This document shows positions 36,268-44,428 of a stretch of DNA of 64,000 nucleotides, one piece after another; position 1 is the first letter of the stretch; each line of letters opens with the position of its first letter. The DNA lies in contig NZ_JACHVA010000033.1 of assembly GCF_014230055.1 (NCBI RefSeq), forward strand, positions 62,001 to 126,000. The letters run 5' to 3'. The notes under the pieces are model-generated. The model was not told the DNA's origin. It did not search any database and was given only the letters and a program-made list of their open reading frames with translations. The stretch is from Puniceicoccus vermicola. Lineage in GTDB: Bacteria; Verrucomicrobiota; Verrucomicrobiia; Opitutales; Puniceicoccaceae. The translations under genes and the position numbers were made by a program.

Positions 36268-39186
36268 ATGAATCCATCGCATGTGCTCCAGACTTTGCTC
36301 TGCGGGCTCCTCCTCGCCTTGGGAGTCGGATATCCTTCGGCTCAAGCCGAGGCGGAGGTCGCCGTGCAGAGGCTCAGGCTCCAAGAGGTTCTAGCCCGGG
36401 CCACAGCAGCTTTCCGTGGAGGAGACTATCCACAGGCAGTGGAGCTCTTCGACATGCTGGATCAGAGTTTTGGCCGCGAACCCGAGCTGCAGGATCCCGC
36501 CATTCAGAAAATCCTCCTTCCCGCTCAAGGATACTCCGAGTTCGCCGTTCAGGACTACCCCAAGGCAATCGAGAAATTCAAAGCTTTCCTCGATCAGTTT
36601 CCCGAGCCCAGCCCCGTTCACGGATTCGTTCTCTACACTCTCGCCCAGGCCGAGCAACTCAACGACAACCCCGCCGAAGCCGCCCAGCATTTTGGAGCCT
36701 TTGTCGAAACCTATCCCGGTTCTCCCGAGACCTCCCTCGCCGCCCTCCAGCAAGCCGATCTTCTCTTCCGCACCGGGGAAACTGAGAAAGCTTCGGCCAT
36801 CACCGAATCCCTCTACCAATCCTCCGCCCCCGAAAGGTTGCGCAACCAGGCCCGCCTGCGTGCCCTTCAACAAGCTCTTGAGCAGCAAAATTTTTCCCAA
36901 GCCTCAGAACTCCTTTTGGACACGGAGTGGAACTTCCGCCAAATGCCGGAACTCACCGTCCTTGCATTCGCCGCCCTCCAAACCGGCGACGCCCTCCTGC
37001 AAACCGAGGATTTCTCCGACGCCCTCCAAGCCTACCGACTCGTCCCCACTTACGCCACCCTCCTGAATCGACAACGCCGCCAACTGGACATCGCCCAGAG
37101 AATTCTCGACTACCGACTCCGCAACTCCGCCTCCCCCATGGCCTCGGTTTGGAATTCCTACTACGCCAGCCTCATCGCCCGCCTTCAGAGTCAGCTCGAA
37201 GCGCTGGAAAGCATGGAGAACTACACTCCGGGCTACCTCCTCCGTTACGGGCAAGCTTTTCTCAGCAACAACCGCGGGCGCGAGGCTTTGATTCTCTTTC
37301 GCAACCTCACCGAGGACGACACCCTCCCCGCCCCGATCCGCCAACAGGCCCACTATCGATGGATCCTCGCCAACTTTCTTTTGCAAGAGTGGGAAGACAC
37401 CCTCACGGTCGCCCTCCAATTCGAGGAAAACTACCCCGATAGCGAGCTCGCGCCGGAAGCACTCTATCTCATCGCTCAAGCCCACCAGGAGCAGCAGAAA
37501 TATCGCCAAGCCATCGAGGTCTATGAAGAGCTCCTCGAACGGTTTCCCGAGCACTCCCTCGCTCCCCGATGGCGCTTCACCCTCGGCTTCAATCTCGCCA
37601 TGCTTGAACAATATGAGGAGAGCCGCGAGAACTTCGCCCTGTTCACCGAATTGTACCCCGAGCACCCCTTAGCCACCCAGGCTCGGCTCTGGCACGGCCT
37701 CACTCATCAATTCGAAGGAAACTATGAAGAAGCTTTGCAGGAGCTTGTCCCTCTTGCCGAACAATCCCAGAACCATTACCTGTATCCGGAAATACTCTAC
37801 CGGATCGCCACCGCACACTACGCCCTTCAGGACTACGATACGGCCGCCGAGGAAATCGAAAACTTCCTCGCCCTCTATCCCCAACACCAGCGAGCCGCCG
37901 AAGCTACGGTTCTGAAGGGAGACATCCTCATGGGCCAGGGACAGCTCATCCAAGCCTCCTCGGTTTTTGCCCAAGTCACCCCAGACGCCGGCAACCTCTT
38001 TCCCTACGCAATCTTTCAGAGGGGCAAGATTTTCAAAGCGCTCGAACGCTACGACCTCATGGTCGAACATTTTTCCGATTATCTCAACCGGGATGATCTC
38101 ACCGTAAAGCCACGCATAAGCGAAGCTCTCTACTGGCTCGGATGGGCCTACCTGCAAGAAGGGAAGCCCGAGGAAGCACTCGCCCAATTCGACCAAGCCC
38201 TCGAGGAGTATGGCAACGATCCCTCGGCAACCGAGATCCAAGCCCTACTCTCCTCCCTGGAGGCCATGAGGGCCGAACTCTTGCGGGAAGACATCGAAAA
38301 CTTGCCCGAACACCCCGTCCTCGAAGCCGATAACTTCTCGTCTTGGATAGACGCTCAAATCATCGACGCCGAATCGACCGATCGACTGACGTGGTTGAGC
38401 CGCCTCAAGTATTTTCAAGCGAACCGGGAACGGTCCCGAGGAGACGAAGACATGGCGAGAACCATCCTTCAGGAAATCGACGAAAAGGTTCCAATGGATC
38501 ATCTCGACCCCCAAGTCATCGGGCAAATCGGGCTCATCTATTCCGAAGCGGGATATCAATACGCCAACGATTACTTTGACTACATTCTCAGTAACTATCC
38601 AACCCATCCAGCCCGGGCCGAAGCCTGGCTGGGAAAAGCACAGATGCTCTTCGAGGAAGGGGAACTCGAGGAGTCCGACGACTTCCTTCGAAAATTCGAA
38701 ACCCAGATTCCCATCCACCCACTCTCTCCTCGCGTTAAAATTCTTCGAGGACGCATCCTGACTGAACTCGGCTACTACGATGACGCCGAGAAGACCTTTG
38801 AAGACATCCTCAAACTCAAACAGGCCCGCGGCATCCCTCACGCCCGCGCACTAGCTGGACTGGCCGAAATGAATGAGAAACGGGGCAATCTGGAAAGAGC
38901 CATCCCCTACTGGCAAAGGATTTACACACTCTACCGAGCCTACCCCGATCTCGTCGCAGAAGCCTATCTCCGTAGCGCCATCGATTTCCAAGAACTCGAC
39001 CGCCCTGAAGCGGCCTATCGATCGCTCGAGGAAATGCTCGCCGACGAGCGGCTCTTGAATACCCCTTCGGCAGCTCCGGCTAACGATATTCGGCGCAGCC
39101 TTTTGGAAAAATACGGGCCTCCACCCTGGACCCCGGAGGCGCCAGAAGAATTAACCCAAAATCGCACTTCGGAGGAATCGTCATGA
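36268..39186 (+). CDS. large periplasmic TPR protein
   Basis: 972 residues with a signal peptide (residues 1-27, ending SAQAEA). The rest is a long chain of TPR units, at least twelve recognisable, such as AAFRGGDYPQAVELFDMLDQ near the start. The PEHPLATQARLWHGLTHQFEGNYEEA type with YP/H ends resembles the BamD/YbgF (CpoB) families. It is the first gene of a three-gene operon with an unknown secreted protein (4-bp overlap) and an ExbB-like channel. In Tol-Pal systems CpoB links such a channel to the envelope, so a structural partner of the channel is a reasonable inference. Confidence 0.85.
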   Translation: MNPSHVLQTLLCGLLLALGVGYPSAQAEAEVAVQRLRLQEVLARATAAFRGGDYPQAVELFDMLDQSFGREPELQDPAIQKILLPAQGYSEFAVQDYPKAIEKFKAFLDQFPEPSPVHGFVLYTLAQAEQLNDNPAEAAQHFGAFVETYPGSPETSLAALQQADLLFRTGETEKASAITESLYQSSAPERLRNQARLRALQQALEQQNFSQASELLLDTEWNFRQMPELTVLAFAALQTGDALLQTEDFSDALQAYRLVPTYATLLNRQRRQLDIAQRILDYRLRNSASPMASVWNSYYASLIARLQSQLEALESMENYTPGYLLRYGQAFLSNNRGREALILFRNLTEDDTLPAPIRQQAHYRWILANFLLQEWEDTLTVALQFEENYPDSELAPEALYLIAQAHQEQQKYRQAIEVYEELLERFPEHSLAPRWRFTLGFNLAMLEQYEESRENFALFTELYPEHPLATQARLWHGLTHQFEGNYEEALQELVPLAEQSQNHYLYPEILYRIATAHYALQDYDTAAEEIENFLALYPQHQRAAEATVLKGDILMGQGQLIQASSVFAQVTPDAGNLFPYAIFQRGKIFKALERYDLMVEHFSDYLNRDDLTVKPRISEALYWLGWAYLQEGKPEEALAQFDQALEEYGNDPSATEIQALLSSLEAMRAELLREDIENLPEHPVLEADNFSSWIDAQIIDAESTDRLTWLSRLKYFQANRERSRGDEDMARTILQEIDEKVPMDHLDPQVIGQIGLIYSEAGYQYANDYFDYILSNYPTHPARAEAWLGKAQMLFEEGELEESDDFLRKFETQIPIHPLSPRVKILRGRILTELGYYDDAEKTFEDILKLKQARGIPHARALAGLAEMNEKRGNLERAIPYWQRIYTLYRAYPDLVAEAYLRSAIDFQELDRPEAAYRSLEEMLADERLLNTPSAAPANDIRRSLLEKYGPPPWTPEAPEELTQNRTSEESS

Positions 39187-40259
39187 AGGGATCACTACTT
39201 TTCCTCTTTTCGATTTTGATCGGGTCGCTCCTCACTCATGCGAGCGAACCTCTCTCTCCATCTCTCTCGAAGGAGACCACCCGCGCGCTACTCGAAAACA
39301 TGTCAGGACTCCCTCCCCCAATCGGAGGTCCTATCCCCGAAGACGAGTATCTGGAGCTGCGAAAACCTCTTACGGTTACCCTTCTTGGAGGTCGTAGGTT
39401 TTCCGGAACCCTCTCCAATATGGAAGACCAACGGATCTACCTCCGGATAGTTCAAGAGGGAGGAGAAGTCGTCCTCTCCTTTCCATTCGAAGAGGTTCAG
39501 GAAATTTATTTTCCGGGTAGAGAAATCGTCGAGAGAACCATTGAGATGATCCAAGCCGGCCAACTCAGCGAAGCCCTCCCCTATCTGGAATCGATAATCG
39601 GCACTCGTTACCCGCTCTTCCCTCTGATCCCTCCAGAAAAACTCTCATTCTTTCGCGCGCTCCCTCTTTCCGCACTCTCGGTCGACAACCCGGCCCAAGC
39701 CATTGCCTACACCAAAGCCATCCGCCCCTACCTAACTCTCCCCGAAGATCAGGACGAGCTAGACGACATTGAACTCCTCGCCTACTACCAACTTCGTCTC
39801 ACCGAAGAAGCGGAGACCCGCGCTCGTTCCTGGATCGACCGGACCAGCCGATTCGATCAATCCGCTCTTGGCTTTTTTATTCTCTCTGCCCTGCAATTTG
39901 AAAACGGCGACATTGAGCAAGCTCTCTATACCGCATTGAATCCCATCGTCTTTTCGGGCGCCAATCCCACGGCCTACCTCGATCAGTGCTATGCGATCGC
40001 GATCGCCTCGGCCCATCTCCTCGATGATCCGATCGAACGGGACAAGCTCCTCGATGAATTGTGGACACGAGACCTCCAGTGGAAACCGCTCCAGGCTTTT
40101 CTTTCGGCGGCAAAGGGACTGGAAGACCTGGAAATTAAAAACCCCGAAGGCTTCTTACAGCCCGTCCTCATTGAAAAGGACAAGTCGGAGGATCTGCTAA
40201 ATTCAAAATCAACCGATAGCGAGCCATCGCCCAATCCCGTCGAGCTTGCTCCACTCTAA
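39183..40259 (+). CDS. secreted protein of unknown function between TPR and ExbB genes
   Basis: 358 residues with a signal peptide ending around THA. Residues 50-110 form a short beta domain, including TVTLLGGRRFSGTLSNMEDQRIYL, with an Sm-like or SH3-like look. An all-helical C-terminal part with TPR-like helices (around residues 120-310) follows, and the tail is acidic. The ATG start overlaps the TPR stop by 4 bp and the ExbB gene begins 27 bp later. I recognise no named family. Confidence 0.7.
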   Translation: MKGSLLFLFSILIGSLLTHASEPLSPSLSKETTRALLENMSGLPPPIGGPIPEDEYLELRKPLTVTLLGGRRFSGTLSNMEDQRIYLRIVQEGGEVVLSFPFEEVQEIYFPGREIVERTIEMIQAGQLSEALPYLESIIGTRYPLFPLIPPEKLSFFRALPLSALSVDNPAQAIAYTKAIRPYLTLPEDQDELDDIELLAYYQLRLTEEAETRARSWIDRTSRFDQSALGFFILSALQFENGDIEQALYTALNPIVFSGANPTAYLDQCYAIAIASAHLLDDPIERDKLLDELWTRDLQWKPLQAFLSAAKGLEDLEIKNPEGFLQPVLIEKDKSEDLLNSKSTDSEPSPNPVELAPL

Positions 40260-40286
40260 ATAATTCAACGTCATTCCCGAGCTATT

Positions 40287-40997
40287 ATGAAAATTATCTA
40301 CAGCCTCCTCATCTCCGCAATTCCGACCCTGCTGCTCGCGCAGGATACGGGAGCTCCTGTTTCGACAAACAACACCAGTCTCTTCGGTATGATTCAGCAA
40401 GGTGGATGGGCCATGATCCCGCTGGCGGGTTGCTCTCTGGCCATGCTCTTTCTCATCATCTACAGCTACCTCGAAACCCGACGCAGCCGTTTCATCCCCG
40501 ACGCCCTCCTCCCCCAAACCCGCGAGGCACTCAGCAATCATGATGTTCAGGCAACCTCCGAAACGCTCAAAGCCACCAACACCGTCCTCGGACGCAGCCT
40601 AGCCCCAGCCCTCCTCAAACTTCGGAGCGACCGCCCCAACCTCAACAAGGAGCAAGCCGAGAACCTTTTGGTCGAAAACTTGGAAGCGGAAGAAAACAGC
40701 GTCTCTCAGTGGGTCAATTACCTGAACGTAGTAGCCGCTGTCGCCCCCATGATCGGACTCCTCGGAACCGTCAGCGGAATGATCAGCGCCTTCCAAACCA
40801 TCGGACAAGGCGGAATGGGCCGCCCTGAACTCCTCGCCGGAGACATCGGAGAAGCCCTCATCACCACAGCGACCGGACTAGTAATCGGAATCCCCGCCAT
40901 GATCTTCTACTTCATCCTCCGGAACCGCTTAGGACACCAGATGATCCAAACCACCCAAACCGCATCGGAACTGATTGATGCAATCGACGAAGACTAA
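40287..40997 (+). CDS. MotA/TolQ/ExbB proton channel family protein
   Basis: 236 residues. The N-terminal signal-like segment (ending LLLAQ) is followed by a first helix at about 38-58, a cytoplasmic loop, and two helices at about 148-172 and 196-218. The family core VAAVAPMIGLLGTVSGMISAF is intact. The family works with an ExbD/TolR partner to transfer energy to the envelope. No ExbD-like gene lies downstream; a transposase gene in opposite orientation does. The final stop is inside a hairpin of AATCACT and AGTGATT (40997-41015). Confidence 0.9.
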   Translation: MKIIYSLLISAIPTLLLAQDTGAPVSTNNTSLFGMIQQGGWAMIPLAGCSLAMLFLIIYSYLETRRSRFIPDALLPQTREALSNHDVQATSETLKATNTVLGRSLAPALLKLRSDRPNLNKEQAENLLVENLEAEENSVSQWVNYLNVVAAVAPMIGLLGTVSGMISAFQTIGQGGMGRPELLAGDIGEALITTATGLVIGIPAMIFYFILRNRLGHQMIQTTQTASELIDAIDED

Positions 40998-41079
40998 ATC
41001 ACTATCGAAGTGATTCGATCCAAAGACAACTTTCGTAACTTATTCGAGCGAAATTAAGCCACAAGGGCACGGGACAAGA

Positions 41080-42036
41080 TCAGCCAAACAACCCCTTGCG
41101 CAACCCGGTCCCAACCGAAAGCCCCTTCCAGTCGGCACCCCGCAATGGGTGAGGTCTTCGCGCCCGCTTCCCATCCGGTTCGCCCTCCATGGCTTTTCTC
41201 ACAAAATCCTCCGACCCCAGCACCATCCCATCCGAAAAATAGCGAACCCGGCACCGCAAAACCACAGAAAGAGGCAACTTCCCCTTCTCCTCCCGCAAAA
41301 CCCGAACCGCTTCTTCGTGGGAAATAGACGCTTTCCCTTCTTTCTCACCATCTCCAGCCCCATACAAAGTCTGCCGATACCCCTCTAGGTCCTTATCCAC
41401 AACAGACAACCCGGCCCGAGCCAGTCGCCCACCCCCAAGAGCCTCCGCATACCCACAAAACCGATAATCCTTAGGATCCGAGACCAGCCCCGCCCGAACT
41501 GCATTCAGGTCAATATAGGCCGCTACCGTCCGCAAAGCCCAACGATCCCCTTCGACCAAAACACTCTTAAACCTAGCCGACCAAAGTGGCCCAAACCGAT
41601 CTCGTGAGCGGTTAAACCAAAGCGTAAAACGAAGCTTCAGAGTCCGCATAAACTCCGAAACATCATGCATCCGGCGGGTAAGGTCCTTCCGCAACTCTCT
41701 CCCATCAAGGAAGTTATCCTTCAAATGCCCCTCCAAAACCTCCGCAGGCATTGGATTCCAGGGAGTAGGCTTAGGATAAAGCTTCCGATACCGACGAACC
41801 AACTCCGCATCTGAAACCTCTGTCCCTGCTGGTGGCACCTCCACCAAAATATGGAAATGGTTCTTCATCACCGCATAAGTAACCACCCGAACCCCAGAAA
41901 ACTCAGCCACCTGCCAGATCATCTTCCGCAAAACCTCCCTCTCCCGATCCCCAAAGAGAGCCTCTCCATTCACTGTCCGGCTCATCAGATGATGATAAGA
42001 CAAACGATCCAATTCCTTGCGCCTGACCCTGCCCAT
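41080..42036 (-). CDS. REP-associated (RAYT-type) Y1 transposase
   Basis: About 318 residues from ATG 42036 (a TTG at 42054 is less likely). The IS200/RAYT HUH motif is in MKNHFHILVEVP, and the catalytic Tyr is in AYIDLNAVRAGL. A 100-residue C-terminal extension follows, as in many long RAYTs. RAYTs are single-copy domesticated transposases that mobilise REP palindromes. No IS200-type end sequences were found beside this gene, which favours RAYT over a mobile IS. The flanks are AT-rich and the gene is oriented against the ExbB operon. Confidence 0.85.
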   Translation of the reverse strand: MGRVRRKELDRLSYHHLMSRTVNGEALFGDREREVLRKMIWQVAEFSGVRVVTYAVMKNHFHILVEVPPAGTEVSDAELVRRYRKLYPKPTPWNPMPAEVLEGHLKDNFLDGRELRKDLTRRMHDVSEFMRTLKLRFTLWFNRSRDRFGPLWSARFKSVLVEGDRWALRTVAAYIDLNAVRAGLVSDPKDYRFCGYAEALGGGRLARAGLSVVDKDLEGYRQTLYGAGDGEKEGKASISHEEAVRVLREEKGKLPLSVVLRCRVRYFSDGMVLGSEDFVRKAMEGEPDGKRARRPHPLRGADWKGLSVGTGLRKGLFG

Positions 42037-42143
42037 GGCTCCTACTTTTTCCAATCTACTCAGATAGTCAAACCTAAATAGAACAGTTATATTTTATTGG
42101 GTTTCATCTGTATTCACTAAAGAAATAAACGACATCGTCATGG

Positions 42144-43205
42144 TCAGGATTCTGCTGGATCGAGGCTTTCCTCCTCCTCGCTCTTCGATAGATAAAGCGT
42201 GCGAGTAGGATAGGCGAACTCGATTTCGTGTTCTGCAAATGCACGCACCATCGCCAAATTTACGGCCTGTTGGATGTTCATGTAGAGGTTATAGTCCGGG
42301 TCCAAGACATAGTATACGACCTCGAAGTCATAAGAACTTTCTCCGAAACCCTTAAAATGAGCTCTGTCGAAACGTGTTTGTTCCTGTTCCTCAATGAATG
42401 ATTTCACCATGCCCGGAATCGACTCCAATTGATCCGGAGTGGTTTGGTAGATCACTCCGAAACCGAAAACGACGCGGCGTTCGTACATCCGCTTAAAATT
42501 CCGAATCCGGCTCGAGGTCAGGTCATTATTTGAGAAAACCAACTGTTCCCCGGAGAGGCTACGAACTCGGGTGGTTTTGATGCCGATCTTCTCCACAACC
42601 CCCAACAGGTCGCCCACGATAATGAAATCGCCCACTTCGAAGGGTTTGTCCAAGACAATCGAGAGGGATGCGAAGAGATCCCCGAGGATACTCTGAACCG
42701 CCAACCCGATCGCGATTCCCCCTATCCCCAATCCGGCAATGAGCGCCGTAACATCATAGCCAAGATTTGAAACGATTAGGAGAAAGGCGATCGACCAGAC
42801 CACGACTCGGGCCAGATAGCTAAACCATAGAATTCCTGCGCCGGATTCGCCTGTCGCCGAGCGTTTTTTCCCGTAGAAGATAATGAATCCCACGAGAAAC
42901 GAGGTCGCCCAGATTCCAGCTTGAAGGACGACCACAAAAAATCCACCGCGGTCGAGCCATTTCTCCGCCCTCCCCAACTCTAACCATTCCGTCCCCATCC
43001 ATACGGCGAAAAGCGCCAGTAAGAGCGTTTTGGTATTCCTCAGGGCCACCAGAAGCTGGTCGTCTATAATGGTCTCGGTCCTCTTACTGACCTTCTCGAG
43101 ATGATGGCATCCGATCCTCAGGATTAGCTTTGCGGCGAGGAAAACTCCGGCCGCTATACCGATTACGATCAGGATATCCAAGAAGGTGCTGGTCTCTTCG
43201 GGCAT
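42144..43205 (-). CDS. MscS-family mechanosensitive channel
   Basis: 353 residues. Four transmembrane helices lead to the pore-lining TM3 with GLGIGGIAIGLAVQSILGDLFAS, then the beta domain with KPFEVGDFIIVG and the C-terminal domain. It opens on membrane tension to release solutes during osmotic downshock. The fold is the small-conductance MscS/YnaI type with extra N-terminal helices. Its own promoter probably lies in the gap to 43395. Confidence 0.92.
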   Translation of the reverse strand: MPEETSTFLDILIVIGIAAGVFLAAKLILRIGCHHLEKVSKRTETIIDDQLLVALRNTKTLLLALFAVWMGTEWLELGRAEKWLDRGGFFVVVLQAGIWATSFLVGFIIFYGKKRSATGESGAGILWFSYLARVVVWSIAFLLIVSNLGYDVTALIAGLGIGGIAIGLAVQSILGDLFASLSIVLDKPFEVGDFIIVGDLLGVVEKIGIKTTRVRSLSGEQLVFSNNDLTSSRIRNFKRMYERRVVFGFGVIYQTTPDQLESIPGMVKSFIEEQEQTRFDRAHFKGFGESSYDFEVVYYVLDPDYNLYMNIQQAVNLAMVRAFAEHEIEFAYPTRTLYLSKSEEEESLDPAES

Positions 43206-43394
43206 GCGCTTATTGGAAACGTCCGGCCGAAAACCGCAAGAACAAGGCGAACTTTTTGAAACTTAATCGAAAAGTCCATCCCTTCCCCAGAAAACAAAAG
43301 AGGCTAATATCCTTCTCGGTACCTTCTAATGACTCGGAATAAATCGGCTTCGAACTCGCCAAACGGCCCGAACTTTGCTCAACTGAGGGTAGCG

Positions 43395-43973
43395 ATGAGA
43401 GCTTTAACGCTTCTATTTTTTCTTTCCTGTCTCCAGGTGGCGACCGCCGATGAGATTCAATCTGCGATTGATGAAGGCATCGCGGCCTTCGGCGACGAAC
43501 AATATTCCCAAGCGGCCTCTCAGTTCGAGCTGGCGGCCCAACTCCTGCGCGAACGGTCAGGCGCCTCATTGGCCAAGGCCCTCCCCACATCACCAGAGGG
43601 ATGGACCACGGAGGATGAACCCGAGATACAGGCTGTTGGCGCCTCCGTCATGGGAGGGATGACTTCCGCGTCCCAGACCTATCGTAAAGGCGACAGTTCC
43701 GTAAATGTCCGCATTATGAGCGACTCTCCGCTGGTCGGGCAGATTTCCATGCTTCTCGAAAATCCATCGATGGTCCAACAATTGGGACAAAAGATATTCA
43801 AAGCAGAAGGGATTGAGGGAATCGTGACCTATGATGAGGATTCTTCTTCCGGGACCCTCACCGCCGCCGTGAGTGATCGATTCTTCATTTCCGTGGATGG
43901 AAACGCCGTGGACGTGGCGACCTTGGAAGAATTTGCAAAGGGCGTCGATGTGGAACTCCTGAACCAACAATAG
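43395..43973 (+). CDS. small secreted protein of unknown function
   Basis: About 192 residues. ATG 43395 was chosen because it has GAGGG upstream and gives a clean signal peptide ending TADE. A short helical part (residues 20-55) is followed by an alpha/beta domain with PEGWTTEDEPEIQAVGASVMGG and SVNVRIMSDSP. The layout resembles small periplasmic proteins of DUF6108 or YceI size, but I do not recognise the family. DUF3127 and pta follow on the same strand. Confidence 0.7.
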   Translation: MRALTLLFFLSCLQVATADEIQSAIDEGIAAFGDEQYSQAASQFELAAQLLRERSGASLAKALPTSPEGWTTEDEPEIQAVGASVMGGMTSASQTYRKGDSSVNVRIMSDSPLVGQISMLLENPSMVQQLGQKIFKAEGIEGIVTYDEDSSSGTLTAAVSDRFFISVDGNAVDVATLEEFAKGVDVELLNQQ

Positions 43974-44046
43974 GTTCGGGATCGAAGTTCCTAATCGGCT
44001 TCCTCATGCATTGACACTGCAGCTTCGCGACCAATGGTATAGGTCC

Positions 44047-44382
44047 ATGTTTGAACTGGAAGGAAAAGTAAAAGAAGTCTTTGACGAGCAAACTTTCGGG
44101 AGCGGATTCCGCAAACGGGAATTCGTGGTAACCGTCGAAGACGGTAAATACCCGCAAGATATTAAATTCGAATGCGTGCAGGACAAGATCCAGCAACTCG
44201 ATAACGTTTCTGCCGACGACACTGTGAAAGTCAAATTCGACATCCGTGGACGCGAGTGGAAAGGCAACTACTTCGTTAATCTAAGCGCATGGCAGGTCAA
44301 TTCTGTCTCCGGAGGCGACTCTGCTCCCGACTCCATCGAGCCGGCATCGCAAGACGAGCCGCCCGACGACATCCCCTTCTGA
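44047..44382 (+). CDS. DUF3127 family protein
   Basis: About 111 residues. FELEGKVKEVFDEQTFGSGF, REFVVTVEDGKYPQDIKF and IRGREWKGNYFVNLSAW match the single OB-like domain of DUF3127. The acidic tail ending DDIPF resembles the C-terminal tip of single-stranded DNA-binding proteins, which suggests that it binds ssDNA or SSB partners; this is inference. ATG 44047 fits the family N-terminus. pta follows after 46 bp. Confidence 0.83.
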   Translation: MFELEGKVKEVFDEQTFGSGFRKREFVVTVEDGKYPQDIKFECVQDKIQQLDNVSADDTVKVKFDIRGREWKGNYFVNLSAWQVNSVSGGDSAPDSIEPASQDEPPDDIPF

Positions 44383-44428
44383 TGAGTCAGAGGGGCAGAG
44401 ACCGAGCCATGCAGAACCAAACTTTCTT

